Assembly (NCBI RefSeq): GCF_016714285.1
Contig: NZ_JADJNN010000004.1
Coordinates: 372,001 to 436,000 of the forward strand
Source: Nannocystis sp.
Lineage (GTDB): Bacteria; Myxococcota_A; Polyangia; Nannocystales; Nannocystaceae
Direction: 5' to 3'
Length of the DNA: 64,000 bases
Shown here: piece after piece, positions 25,897 through 33,761 of the stretch
How the letters are laid out: each line of letters opens with the position of its first letter
How positions within the stretch are numbered: position 1 is the first letter of the stretch
Notes under the pieces: model-generated
The model's database searches: none
What the model saw: the letters and a program-made list of their open reading frames with translations, nothing else
Told to the model about the DNA's origin: nothing
Translations under genes and position numbers: made by a program

Positions 25897-26795
25897 CGCA
25901 GCCCCGCCTCCGCCTGGTCCGCCCCGGCGAGGCCCTCCCTGTCCCCACGGACAGCCCGAGCCCGGCGACCGTCCCACCTGTCCCCACGGACAGCCTCCGC
26001 CCGGCCACACCTGTCCCCACGGACAGCCCAGCCACACCTGTCCCCGCGGACAGCCCGGCCACACCTGTCCCCGCGGACAGCCTCGTCTTCCACCTCCGCC
26101 TCGCCCCGCCGCCGATCTCCGCCGTCGTCGTCCCGGCGTCGGCCCTCGCCGAGCTCGACGCCCTGCTCGCCCGCGACCACGTTGGCCTCGACGACCTCGC
26201 CTGCGCGCGCCTGGCCGAACTCGCCGCCGTGGTCCCCGGCCGCGTACGCGCCGTCACGGCCGCCCTCGCGCGCGCCGCCAGCCCCGCCGCCGTGATCGCC
26301 CTGCGCAACCTCCCACCCGGCGCCCCCGGCCAGCTCGACGCCCTCCTGCGCTGCTTCAGCCGCGGCGTCGCCCGCGGCTCACCTGTCCTCGCGGACAGCC
26401 CCACCTCACCTGTCCTCGCGGACAGCCTCGCCGTCCTGCTCGCGCTCGACTTCCGCAGCTCGCGCGCCCGCGGCTTCCCCGACCTCGTCGCCCGCGCCCA
26501 GGCCCTCGCCGCCCGCGGCCCGGCCGCCGAGTTCGCGGCCCTCGACGTCGACGGCCGCCGCCACTACCGCCTCGCCTATCACGCCGGTCGCTGCCCGCCC
26601 GCCGCCCTGGCCGCCCAGCTGCGCGCCGCTCACCTCGACCTCGCCTGGTTGCACGCCCGCCTCCTGCGCCTGCGCGGCAGCCGACTGTGGCTCGGCGGCT
26701 GGCGCTTCGACAGCGACGATCGCCTCGGCCCCACGGCCCAGGGCCACCTCCTCCAGGCCTGGCTGCGCTGGGCCGAGCGAGGGCCGAGCGCGTGA
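25893..26795 (+). CDS. Unknown protein bearing in-frame palindromic repeats
   Basis: The 300-residue product has no recognised family. Residues 15-65 are an array of 'PVPTDS/PVPADS' hexads created by five copies of the 16-bp palindrome, and two further copies near residues 163-178 encode 'PVLADS'. The rest is Ala/Leu/Arg-rich and likely helical. The last about 90 residues ('GRRHYRLAYHAGRCPP', 'LRLRGSRLWLGGWRFD') look like an ordered domain. It overlaps smpB and the AAA ATPase gene by four bases each, so it is probably part of the same transcript and may work with the ATPase. Confidence 0.55.
   Translation: MTQPRLRLVRPGEALPVPTDSPSPATVPPVPTDSLRPATPVPTDSPATPVPADSPATPVPADSLVFHLRLAPPPISAVVVPASALAELDALLARDHVGLDDLACARLAELAAVVPGRVRAVTAALARAASPAAVIALRNLPPGAPGQLDALLRCFSRGVARGSPVLADSPTSPVLADSLAVLLALDFRSSRARGFPDLVARAQALAARGPAAEFAALDVDGRRHYRLAYHAGRCPPAALAAQLRAAHLDLAWLHARLLRLRGSRLWLGGWRFDSDDRLGPTAQGHLLQAWLRWAERGPSA
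25939..26080. repeat. Array of five iterated palindromes inside a coding sequence
   Basis: Copies at 25939-25954, 25978-25993, 26011-26026, 26038-26053 and 26065-26080 are CTGTCCCC(A/G)CGGACAG, each with perfect 6-bp arms. All are in the same frame and read 'PVPTDS' or 'PVPADS'. Spacing falls from 39 to 27 bp. Confidence 0.85.
26383..26425. repeat. Pair of iterated palindromes inside a coding sequence
   Basis: CTGTCCTCGCGGACAG occurs at 26383-26398 and 26410-26425, identical and 27 bp apart, both read 'PVLADS' in the same gene as the preceding array. Confidence 0.8.
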
Positions 26796-28417
26796 CCGAG
26801 ACCCCGCTCGCCGCCCTCGCCCGCAGCCTCCGCGCCGGCGCCCGCGGACTGGTCCTGCGCAGCGACGACGAGGCCCGCGCGATCCGCCTGCTCGAGGACC
26901 TCGGCGCCCAACTCGGCTGCCCCGTGCACACCTGGAGCGCCGTCGCCGGCTGCGACGGCATCGGCACCCCCGCACCCCTGCCCGCGCTCCTGCGCGACCT
27001 CGCCGGCCGCCGCGAGCCCGCCCTGTGGCTGCTCCTCGACCCGCCCGCCGACCCGCTCGCGGCCCGGGCCCTGCGCGAGCTGGCCCAGCACAACGCCCCC
27101 GGCCCGGCCGCCATTGTGCTCGGCGAACCCGCACCCACCTTCGCCCAGATCCCCGAGCTCGCCGACCACGCCCTCGCGCCGCCCGAGCTCGCCGAGCTCG
27201 CCGAGCTCGCCGCCGCAGAAGCCGACTCGCTACGCCACGCCGGCCACCACGCCGCCGCCGACACGCTCGCCGACCTGTCCCCGAGAGCCAGTCCCAGCCC
27301 ACCTGTCCCAAGCGCCAGCCCACCTGTCCCAAGCGCCAGCCCACCTGTCCCAAGCGCCAGCCCACCTGTCCCAAGAGCCAGCCCACCGTCCCACGCGCCC
27401 GCCCACTTGTCCCCAGTGCCCGCGCCGCTCGATCTGCTCCGCCTCGCCCTCGGCCTGTCCGAGCACGCCGCCCGCCGCCTGCTCCGCGAGGCCGCGCTCG
27501 CCGGCGCCGGCGACCCGGTCCGCGCCGCCGCCCGCCTGGTCGCCGCCAAGGCCGAGGCGCTCCACCGCGGCGCCCTGCTCGAGCTCGCCGAAGCTGTCCC
27601 CGAGGACATGCTCGGCGGACTCCCCGGCCTCAAGGCGTGGCTGCGCCGCCGCGCCCTCGCGCTCCGCCCCGCGGCCCGCGCCGCCGCGATCGCCGACCCG
27701 CGCGGCGTCCTCCTGGTCGGCGTCCAGGGCTGCGGCAAGAGCCTCGCCGCCCGCGTGTGCGCCGACATCCTCGGCCTCGGCCTGGTCCGCCTCGACCCCG
27801 GGCGCCTGTTCGGCGGCACCGTCGGCGAGAGCGAGGCCAACCTGCGCCGCCTCACCGCCGCCGCCGAGCGCCTCGCCCCGGTCGTGCTGTGGATCGACGA
27901 GCTCGACAAGGGCCTGGTCGGCAGCGAGGGCGCCGCCAGCGACGCCGGCACCGCCGCCCGCGTGCTCGGCGGCCTGCTCACCTGGCTGCAAGAGCGGGCC
28001 CGCCCGGTCTTCGTCGTCGCCACCGCCAACCGCGTCGACGCCCTCCCGCCCGAGCTCCTGCGCCGCGGCCGACTCGACGAGACCTTCTTCGTCGACCTCC
28101 CCGGCCCCGACGAACGCGCCGCGATCGCCGAGATCCACCTCCTCGCCGCCCCTCAGCGCCGCCTCGGCCGCGCCCCGCCGCTCGCCGACCCGCTGCCCGA
28201 CTTCCTCGCCACCGCCCGCGCCGCCGACGGCCTCAGCGGCGCCGAGATCGAGGGCGCCGTCACCGAGGCCCGCCTCGACGCCTTCGCCGAGGCCCGCCCG
28301 CTCGCCGCCGCCGACCTCCACCGCGCCCTCGCGGCCACGATCCCGCTGTCCCGCAGCCGCGCCGCCGAGGTCGCCGCCCTGCGCAGCTGGGCGACCCGCT
28401 TCGCCCGCCCCGCCTGA
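26792..28417 (+). CDS. AAA-family ATPase, Ycf46-like
   Basis: The 541-residue product has an N-terminal domain (1-160), a Pro/Ser-rich linker made from palindromic repeats (163-210), and an AAA ATPase core. Walker A is 'GVQGCGKS' (310-317), Walker B 'VVLWIDEL' (364-371), followed by 'FVVATANRVDALPPELLRRGRLDE' with the sensor and arginine-finger region. The lead-in 'LGGLPGLKAWLRRR' and 'PRGVLLVGVQGCGKSL' are hallmarks of the chloroplast Ycf46 group. GTG 26792 overlaps the previous stop. Related ATPases cluster with DUF1257 (Ycf35) proteins; one is encoded 330 bp downstream. Confidence 0.85.
   Translation: MTETPLAALARSLRAGARGLVLRSDDEARAIRLLEDLGAQLGCPVHTWSAVAGCDGIGTPAPLPALLRDLAGRREPALWLLLDPPADPLAARALRELAQHNAPGPAAIVLGEPAPTFAQIPELADHALAPPELAELAELAAAEADSLRHAGHHAAADTLADLSPRASPSPPVPSASPPVPSASPPVPSASPPVPRASPPSHAPAHLSPVPAPLDLLRLALGLSEHAARRLLREAALAGAGDPVRAAARLVAAKAEALHRGALLELAEAVPEDMLGGLPGLKAWLRRRALALRPAARAAAIADPRGVLLVGVQGCGKSLAARVCADILGLGLVRLDPGRLFGGTVGESEANLRRLTAAAERLAPVVLWIDELDKGLVGSEGAASDAGTAARVLGGLLTWLQERARPVFVVATANRVDALPPELLRRGRLDETFFVDLPGPDERAAIAEIHLLAAPQRRLGRAPPLADPLPDFLATARAADGLSGAEIEGAVTEARLDAFAEARPLAAADLHRALAATIPLSRSRAAEVAALRSWATRFARPA
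27273..27424. repeat. Tandem array of palindrome-derived 21-bp units in the ATPase linker
   Basis: Four near-identical 21-bp units occupy 27300-27383 (CACCTGTCCCAAGCGCCAGCC type), with worn copies on each side. They encode 'PPVPSAS' repeats joining the N-terminal domain to the AAA core. The units derive from the palindrome but the right arm is degenerate (GCCAG). Confidence 0.8.
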
Positions 28418-28435
28418 TCCTCACCCACCATCGAC

Positions 28436-28501
28436 CTGTCCCAAAGGCCATCCCAACCTGTCCCTACGGACACCTCATCGATCTGTCCCCCCGGACAGAT
28501 C
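28436..28501. repeat. Three palindrome units, the last a 9-bp-arm hairpin
   Basis: Units at 28436-28451 (degenerate), 28458-28473 and 28483-28498 lie between the AAA ATPase and zinc-ribbon genes. The last extends to GATCTGTCC-CCCC-GGACAGATC (28480-28501), a perfect 9-bp-arm inverted repeat that could fold in RNA and act as a terminator or processing hairpin, though no U-run follows. Confidence 0.65.
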
Positions 28502-28534
28502 CACGAGAAAATCGCCGCCGCGATCTCGGCGTGT

Positions 28535-28540
28535 TAGCCT
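28535..28540 (+). promoter_or_regulatory. Putative -10 box of leaderless promoter (TAGCCT)
   Basis: TAGCCT ends 6 nt before GTG 28547, the spacing expected if transcription starts on the start codon. Confidence 0.5.
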
Positions 28541-28546
28541 GCCCGC

Positions 28547-28747
28547 GTGCGTCGCCCCGCCAGCACCGCGCAGCTCGAGCTACCGCTCGCCGCCGAGCCC
28601 ACGCCTGCCCCGGTCACCCCCAGGCTCGCCCACGCCTGCCCCGCCTGCGGCTGGTTTCGCGAGGGCTTCGCCCCCTGCCCCGCCTGCGGCGACGGCCCCG
28701 TCCTGCGCCTGCCGCCGCGTCGCCGCGTCCGCCCGGAGCCGCCGTGA
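28547..28747 (+). CDS. Small zinc-ribbon protein
   Basis: The 66-residue product has two 'CPAC' knuckles about 15 residues apart ('ACPACGWFREGFAPCPACGDG'), a likely four-Cys zinc site, between a Pro/Ala-rich N-terminus and an Arg-rich tail. GTG 28547 is set by the -10 box 6 nt upstream. Its stop overlaps the GTG of the DUF1257-like gene (GTGA). It occupies the place where other bacteria with this cluster usually have a small DUF2997-type protein; whether it does the same job is unknown. Confidence 0.7.
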   Translation: MRRPASTAQLELPLAAEPTPAPVTPRLAHACPACGWFREGFAPCPACGDGPVLRLPPRRRVRPEPP

Positions 28748-29148
28748 GCCGCTACCAGCGCGTCGAGCTCGCCCCCCAGACCCGCGACGAGCTGGCCGCC
28801 GGCCTCGCCGAGCTCGGCCTCGTGCCCGAGTGGGCCGACCCCGCCCTCGGCCTCATGCTCACCGGCAGCCTCGAGTGCGCCGGCGAGCCCGTCGACCTGC
28901 GCCTGCCCGCCGGCACTCTCGGCGCCATCGAGGACCTCGGCTTCAGCCTCGCCGACGGCCAGCTCGCCCTCATCTGCGGCGAGCTCGATCGCAACCTCCT
29001 CACGCGCCGCCTCGTCACCCCCCTCATCGCCGCCGTCACCACCGCGCGCGCCCGCAGCTTCGCCGCCGCCGCCGACCTCGATCTGGAGGAGAGCCTCGCC
29101 GCCGACGGCACCCGCCGCCTCCAGCTGCGCCCGCGTGGGCCCCGGTAA
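28744..29148 (+). CDS. DUF1257 (Ycf35)-like protein
   Basis: The 134-residue product resembles the DUF1257/Ycf35 family of cyanobacteria, chloroplasts and some bacteria: 'MSRYQRVELAPQTRDELAAGLAELGL' at the start, a central beta region and 'LLTRRLVTPLIAAVTTARARSF...LEESLAADGTRRLQLR' matching the family's C-terminal 'Y...GF.V.EE...DG..RL.L' pattern. Family function is unknown. It is coupled to the zinc-ribbon gene by a four-base overlap and follows the Ycf46-like ATPase, which supports the assignment. Confidence 0.6.
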   Translation: MSRYQRVELAPQTRDELAAGLAELGLVPEWADPALGLMLTGSLECAGEPVDLRLPAGTLGAIEDLGFSLADGQLALICGELDRNLLTRRLVTPLIAAVTTARARSFAAAADLDLEESLAADGTRRLQLRPRGPR

Positions 29149-29249
29149 CACCGCCCGCCGGCCCTGCGTTGCAGCCCTGTCGCCCCGCGCGCGAGCTCCG
29201 GTGGTCCAGATCGCCGAAGCTCACGTACGCTGGGCTCCCCGAGGTCGTC

Positions 29250-29963
29250 ATGTCCAAGCCAAGCCCCGAGGTCCAGGCGTCGCTCACCCGCCGCAACTTC
29301 ATCGCCCGCGCCGCGTCCGGCACCGTGATCACCGCGATGGGTGGCGGCCTCCTCTACACCCTCAGCGACCGCCTCACCCGCGAGGCCAAAGCGATGACCA
29401 CCATCGACGGCCGCCCGCGCCTCCCGCCCGGCCAGCGCGCGCTCGAGGCCCTGCGCCCGATGGGCGGCACCCCCGGCTCGCCCAGCATCAGCGACTTTCG
29501 CCTCAAGATCCACGGCGAGGTCGACAAACCGATCGAGCTCGACTGGGCCGGCCTGCTCGCCCAGCCCCAGGCCGAGCTCGAGCTCGACGTCCACTGCGTC
29601 ACCGGCTGGTCGCTGCTCGGCGCCAGCTGGAAGGGCGTCCGCCTCGCCGACCTGGCCAGGGCGGCCGGCGTCAAGCCCAGCGCCCGCCACGTCATCTTCG
29701 AGGCCGCCGCCGGCTACACCGCCAACGTCCGCCTCGCCGAGGCCCTCGCCCCCGACGTCCTCATCGCCCACCGCCACGACGGCAAGCCGCTCGCCCGCCC
29801 CCACGGCGCCCCCGTCCGCGCCGTCGTCCCCAGCCTCTACTTCTGGAAGTCCCCCAAGTACCTGAGCGGGATCAAATTCGTCGCCCGCGACGAGCCCGGC
29901 TACTGGGAGACCCGCGGCTACCACAACCACGCCGACCCCTGGCTCGAAGAACGCTATGGCTGA
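29250..29963 (+). CDS. Tat-exported molybdopterin-dependent oxidoreductase
   Basis: The 237-residue protein begins with a twin-Arg signal 'LTRRNFIARAASGTVITAMGG', then a sulfite oxidase/YedY-type fold: 'FRLKIHGEVDKPIELDW', 'LDVHCVTGWSLLGASWKGV' with the Cys expected to bind molybdenum, 'HVIFEAAAGYTANVRLAEAL' and a final 'SPKYLSGIKFVARDEPGYWETRGYHNHADPW'. This family reduces or oxidises small S- or N-oxides or repairs oxidised methionine in the periplasm. ATG 29250 gives the intact Tat signal. The next gene encodes a PepSY-type membrane protein that may be its electron partner. Confidence 0.88.
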   Translation: MSKPSPEVQASLTRRNFIARAASGTVITAMGGGLLYTLSDRLTREAKAMTTIDGRPRLPPGQRALEALRPMGGTPGSPSISDFRLKIHGEVDKPIELDWAGLLAQPQAELELDVHCVTGWSLLGASWKGVRLADLARAAGVKPSARHVIFEAAAGYTANVRLAEALAPDVLIAHRHDGKPLARPHGAPVRAVVPSLYFWKSPKYLSGIKFVARDEPGYWETRGYHNHADPWLEERYG

Positions 29964-29975
29964 CCCAAAGGACAG
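29960..29975. repeat. Iterated palindrome copy overlapping a stop codon
   Basis: CTGACCCAAAGGACAG has one mismatch in the left arm (CTGACC), and that difference supplies the TGA stop (29961-29963) of the molybdopterin enzyme gene. Confidence 0.5.
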
Positions 29976-30005
29976 GCCCGCCCCGCGCCGAATCGGCGCA
30001 CCACC

Positions 30006-30563
30006 ATGACCCGCCTGCGCCCGTGGCTGCGGGCCCTCCACCGCGACCTCGGCTACCTCGCCGTCGGCCTCACCGTCGTCTACGCATTGAGCGGCATCGC
30101 CGTCAATCACATCGCCGACTGGGACCCCAACTTCGACAACTACGAGGCGCAGCACCAGCTCACCCTCCCGCTCCCCGCCAGCGACGCCGCGATCGCCGAC
30201 CAGCTCCTGCGCGAGCTCGCCGTCACTGCCCCGCCGACCGAGGTCTACCGCAGCGACAGCAACGAGGTCTCGGTCCTGCTCGAGGGCCGCAGCTTCCACG
30301 TCAACACGGACACCGGCGCCGTGCTCGAGGACGGCCAGCGCGAGCGCTTCCTGATCCGCGTCGCCAACTGGCTGCACCTGAACCGCGGCAAGAAGGCCTG
30401 GACCTACATCGCCGACGGCTACGCCGCCTTCCTCCTGATCCTCGCCACCAGCGGCCTCTTCATGATCCCGGGCCGCAAGGGCCTGATCGGCCGCGGCGGC
30501 CTCCTGGTCGCCCTCGGCGTCGCCGTGCCCGTCCTCTACGTCAGCCTCTCCGGCGGCCCCTGA
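30006..30563 (+). CDS. PepSY-associated membrane protein
   Basis: The 185-residue product has an N-terminal membrane helix with the PepSY-TM start 'ALHRDLGYLAVGLTVVYALSGIAVNH', an external PepSY-like region (about residues 45-115), and two C-terminal helices ('AAFLLILATSGLFMIPG' and 'GGLLVALGVAVPVLYVSL'). His residues in the first and later helices could bind heme, as in iron-uptake and YedZ-like partners. It follows the molybdopterin enzyme by 42 bp in the same direction, so an electron-transfer pair is likely. Confidence 0.75.
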   Translation: MTRLRPWLRALHRDLGYLAVGLTVVYALSGIAVNHIADWDPNFDNYEAQHQLTLPLPASDAAIADQLLRELAVTAPPTEVYRSDSNEVSVLLEGRSFHVNTDTGAVLEDGQRERFLIRVANWLHLNRGKKAWTYIADGYAAFLLILATSGLFMIPGRKGLIGRGGLLVALGVAVPVLYVSLSGGP

Positions 30564-30597
30564 CAAGCGAGACAAGCGAGACAAGCGAGACAAGCGA
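30562..30597 (+). repeat. 9-bp tandem repeat (GACAAGCGA x4)
   Basis: Four perfect GACAAGCGA units begin inside the stop codon of the PepSY gene (30561-30563) and fill most of the 49-bp gap before the convergent hydrolase gene. Confidence 0.9.
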
Positions 30598-30612
30598 GCC
30601 GAGCGCCCGCGA

Positions 30613-31404
30613 TCAGCTCCGGCGATCGAGCCGCTCGTGCAGGAACGCGATCACCCGCTGCAGCGCCTGCTCGGTCGGGTGCCCCGCCTCGCGCACGAGG
30701 TCGATCGTCAGCACGCTGTGTGCCCCCGCCTTGATGCCGTGCTTGTTGCCCGGCCCCGAGTCGATCTCGATCGCCTCGAAGCCGCCGCGCAGCTCCTGCT
30801 TCAGCGTCGCGAAGCGCTCGCGCGGCACCTTGCCGTCGTGCGTGAAGCACAGGCCGAGCACCTTGTAACCGTCCTGCTCGACGCGCCGCTGGATCGTCGC
30901 CAGCTCGCCCGACGACACCGCCAGCGCCGCCCGCCGATCCTTGCTGGTCGGCAGCGGCAGCGCCGGCTGCGACAACACCGGGGCCATCAGCGCCGGCTCG
31001 ACCGCCAGCGACAGCGCGAAGTTGCCGGTCAAGCACATCCCGACCGCGCCCACCCCGGTCCCGCCGAGCTCCGCGTGGATGTCGCGGACCAGCGCGCGCA
31101 GCCAGTCCGTCACCGGGCTCGACTCGTGCGCCGCCAGCAGCTTGAACTCGCGGCTGACGCACAGCTTGAACATCGTCGCCAGCGCATAACCACCGGTCGC
31201 CTCCTTGCCCGCGGTCCCGAACAGCTCCGGCAAGAACACCGTGAAGCCCGCGGTCACCAGCGTCTCGGCGAATGCGATCACCCCCGGGTGGATCCCCGGC
31301 ACCTCCGTGATCACCACGACCCCGGGCCCCTTCCCCTTGCGATAGACGACCTTGGCGACGCCTCCGTGCGTGAACTCTTGCTGGGCGAACCCCGGGATTG
31401 CCAT
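30613..31404 (-). CDS. Dienelactone hydrolase-family alpha/beta hydrolase
   Basis: The 263-residue product matches dienelactone hydrolases. 'GPGVVVITEVPGIHPGVIAFAETL' carries the Glu near the oxyanion hole, the nucleophile elbow is 'GAVGMCLTGNFAL' with Cys as in DLH, and 'VLTIDLVREAGH' lies near the C-terminus where the catalytic His is expected. DLH opens lactone rings in aromatic degradation, but many relatives have other ester substrates. No signal peptide. It is divergent from the small membrane protein gene at 31454. Confidence 0.85.
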   Translation of the reverse strand: MAIPGFAQQEFTHGGVAKVVYRKGKGPGVVVITEVPGIHPGVIAFAETLVTAGFTVFLPELFGTAGKEATGGYALATMFKLCVSREFKLLAAHESSPVTDWLRALVRDIHAELGGTGVGAVGMCLTGNFALSLAVEPALMAPVLSQPALPLPTSKDRRAALAVSSGELATIQRRVEQDGYKVLGLCFTHDGKVPRERFATLKQELRGGFEAIEIDSGPGNKHGIKAGAHSVLTIDLVREAGHPTEQALQRVIAFLHERLDRRS

Positions 31405-31453
31405 GCGCGCAGTCTACCAGACCCCGCGCGACGCTTGTCAATTCCTCCGGGTA

Positions 31454-31840
31454 ATGCCAACGATTCCTCGCGTGTCCTACGAGTTTTACAAGGTCCTCCA
31501 CGTCGTCGGCATCATCCTCGTGTTCATGACGCTCGGGGCCAGCATCCTCCACGCGGCCAACGGCGGCACGCGCGAGCAGAACACCTCGCGCAAGCTGATC
31601 GCGGCGCTCAGCGGCATCGGTCTCCTGCTGATCATCGTCGCCGGCTTCGGCATGCTGGCCCGCATCCAGTCGATGAGCGCCGGCATCCCGGGATGGATCC
31701 ACCCCAAGCTGCTGATCTGGCTGCTCCTCGCCGCCGCGCCCAGCGTCATCGCCCGCAAGCCCAGCAGCGCCAAGATCATGTGGATCGTTGTCCCGCTGCT
31801 CGGCGCCGTCGCGGCCTACCTCGGGATTAGCCACAAGTAA
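31454..31840 (+). CDS. Four-helix membrane protein, SirB2-like
   Basis: The 128-residue protein has four hydrophobic helices: 'VLHVVGIILVFMTLGASIL', 'LIAALSGIGLLLIIVAGFGML', 'LLIWLLLAAAPSVI' and 'MWIVVPLLGAVAAYLGI'. A 'YKVLHVVG' start is common in SirB2/CopD-like small membrane proteins. ATG 31454 is used; GTG 31472 is an alternative that removes six residues. Function unknown. The next gene starts 5 bp after the stop, so the two are probably cotranscribed. Confidence 0.65.
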   Translation: MPTIPRVSYEFYKVLHVVGIILVFMTLGASILHAANGGTREQNTSRKLIAALSGIGLLLIIVAGFGMLARIQSMSAGIPGWIHPKLLIWLLLAAAPSVIARKPSSAKIMWIVVPLLGAVAAYLGISHK

Positions 31841-31845
31841 TCCGC

Positions 31846-33564
31846 GTGCTCGCCTCGCTGCCGCCGCCGCCGCGCCGTCACGTCCCCGCCGAGCTCGAGC
31901 TCGCCTCGCTGCCCGCGCTCACCGGCTGCTACGACGAGCTCGCCACGCGGCCCCTCCCGCCCGGCGATTTATGGGCGCTCGAGCAATGGTTGCACGACTG
32001 GAGCGAGCTCGAGGCGCTGCTCCACGAGGAGCAGACGCGGCGAGAGATCGCCATGAACCGCGACACCGACGACCCCGCGCGGCTCGCCGCCTACCTCGAC
32101 TGGATCGATCGCGTCGCCCCGCCCTGCAAGCCGCTGCGCGACCGCCTCGCCCGCCGCCTCGTCGCCCACGAAGACGCCGCAGCCCTCGCCCCCGAGCGCC
32201 ACGCCTGCATGCTGCGCGAGCTGGCCAATCAGGTCGCCCTCTTCCGCGACGAGATCGTCCCGCTCGAGGCCGCCGAGCAGCGCCTCTGCGCCGAGCACCA
32301 GACCCTGCGCGGCGGTATGCAGGCCGAGTTCGCCGGCCAGCTGTGCACTCTGGAGGCGCTCGAGGCCGAGGAGGAGCACCCCGACCCCGCCCGCCGCGAG
32401 GCCGCCTGGCGCAGCCTGTCCGCCCGCTTCCTCGCCGAGAAGCCCGCCCTCGACGATCTCCTTGATCGCCTCCTCGACCTCCGCCTCGCCCAGGCCGCCG
32501 CCGCCGGCTGCCCCGACTACCGCGACTACCGCTTCCGCAAGCTCGGCCGCCTCGACTACAGCCCCGCCGACTGCCTCGCCTTCCACGCCGCGATCGAGGC
32601 CGCCGTCGTCCCCCTCGCCAGCGAGCTCCTGGCCCGCCGCGCCGCCGCCCTCGGCCAGCCGACCCTGCGCCCCTGGGACCTGCTCGCCCCGCTCCCGGGC
32701 GAGACCCCGCTGCGCCCCTTCACCGACGAGGCCACCCTCGTCGCCGGCTGCCGTCAGGTCTTTCACGCCGTCGACCCCGAGCTCGGGCGCCAGTTCGCCG
32801 GCCTCGCCGACCGCGGCCTCCTCGACCTCCTGGCGCGCCCCGGCAAGGCCCCCGGCGGCTACCAGGTCAACCTCGAGGCCAGCCGCCTGCCCTTCATCTT
32901 CGCCAACGCCGTCGGCCGCCACGACGACCTCCTGACCCTGCTCCACGAGGGCGGCCACGCCCTCCACGCCCTCGCCTGCGCCGACGACCCGCTGATCTGG
33001 AACCGCAGCCCCCCGCTCGAGTTCTGCGAGGTCGCCAGCATGGGCATGGAGCTGCTCGCCAGCGATCACCTCGCCGCTTTTTATACTCCCGCCGAGCAGC
33101 GCCGGGCCCTGCGCCAGCAGCTCGAGTCGATCGTCCTCTTCCTGCCCTCCATGGCCTGCGTCGACGCCCTGCAGCACTGGCTCTACACCCACCCGCAGCA
33201 GGCCCGCGGCCGCGAGCGCGACGAGATATGGCAATCGCTGCACGAGCGCTTCTTCCCGACCGTCGACTGGTCCGGCCTTACCAGCGAGCGCGCCGCCCTG
33301 TGGCAGCGCAAGCTGCATATCTTCGAGCTCCCCTTCTACTACATCGAATACGGCATCGCCCAGCTCGGCGCCCTCCAGCTGTTCGCCCACCACCGCCGCG
33401 ATCCGGTCGCCACCATCGCCGCCTACCGCCGCGGCCTCGCCCTCGGCGCCCGCGCCGGATTACGCGACCTCTTCACCGCCACCGGCTTGCAGCTCGATCT
33501 CTCGCTGCCGGCGCTGCAATCACTGATGGACCTCATCCGCGCCGAGCTCGCCCAGCTCGAGTGA
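31846..33564 (+). CDS. M3-family (PepF-like) oligoendopeptidase
   Basis: The 572-residue protein is a helical zinc peptidase with the active-site motif 'LLHEGGHALHAL' (about residues 365-376) and a downstream Glu ligand in 'PLEFCEVASMGMELL'. Both fit M3B oligoendopeptidases, as does the tail 'FYYIEYGIAQLGALQLF'. It should cleave short peptides in the cytoplasm; no signal peptide. Start is GTG 31846. A second M3 peptidase of a different subfamily lies at 53271. Confidence 0.85.
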   Translation: MLASLPPPPRRHVPAELELASLPALTGCYDELATRPLPPGDLWALEQWLHDWSELEALLHEEQTRREIAMNRDTDDPARLAAYLDWIDRVAPPCKPLRDRLARRLVAHEDAAALAPERHACMLRELANQVALFRDEIVPLEAAEQRLCAEHQTLRGGMQAEFAGQLCTLEALEAEEEHPDPARREAAWRSLSARFLAEKPALDDLLDRLLDLRLAQAAAAGCPDYRDYRFRKLGRLDYSPADCLAFHAAIEAAVVPLASELLARRAAALGQPTLRPWDLLAPLPGETPLRPFTDEATLVAGCRQVFHAVDPELGRQFAGLADRGLLDLLARPGKAPGGYQVNLEASRLPFIFANAVGRHDDLLTLLHEGGHALHALACADDPLIWNRSPPLEFCEVASMGMELLASDHLAAFYTPAEQRRALRQQLESIVLFLPSMACVDALQHWLYTHPQQARGRERDEIWQSLHERFFPTVDWSGLTSERAALWQRKLHIFELPFYYIEYGIAQLGALQLFAHHRRDPVATIAAYRRGLALGARAGLRDLFTATGLQLDLSLPALQSLMDLIRAELAQLE

Positions 33565-33761
33565 CCTGGCGATATCATCACACCACCCGCCCACGATATC
33601 TCCACAGAATATCATCACATTTTCCATCGCCACGTATCCTGGCACTCGCGCCCGACTTCTCCGCCTCCGCCCCGCGTCCGTGCCCCGGTCGAGGCTCCCC
33701 GCCGCCTGACCCCCAGGTCATCGACCCGACCCCGCGCCGAAGCTGGCATACTCCGCCCCGC
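33565..33761. promoter_or_regulatory. A+T-richer intergenic region with repeated ATATCATCACA
   Basis: This 197-bp gap has an unusual A+T-rich start. ATATCATCACA occurs at 33572-33582 and 33609-33619, 37 bp apart, with an extra GATATC at 33595-33600. No gene was seen. It could be a double binding site or a terminator remnant. Confidence 0.35.
33747..33752 (+). promoter_or_regulatory. Putative -10 box (CATACT)
   Basis: CATACT ends 9 nt before ATG 33762 with no ribosome-binding site between, consistent with a leaderless or nearly leaderless message. Confidence 0.4.

Noticed and set aside
27273..27424. CRISPR-like direct repeats
   Set aside because: The 21-bp units are contiguous and coding, with no unique spacers and no cas genes.
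25420..28417. tmRNA gene near smpB
   Set aside because: No tRNA-like acceptor ends or tag-peptide frame were seen around smpB; the neighbouring sequence is coding.
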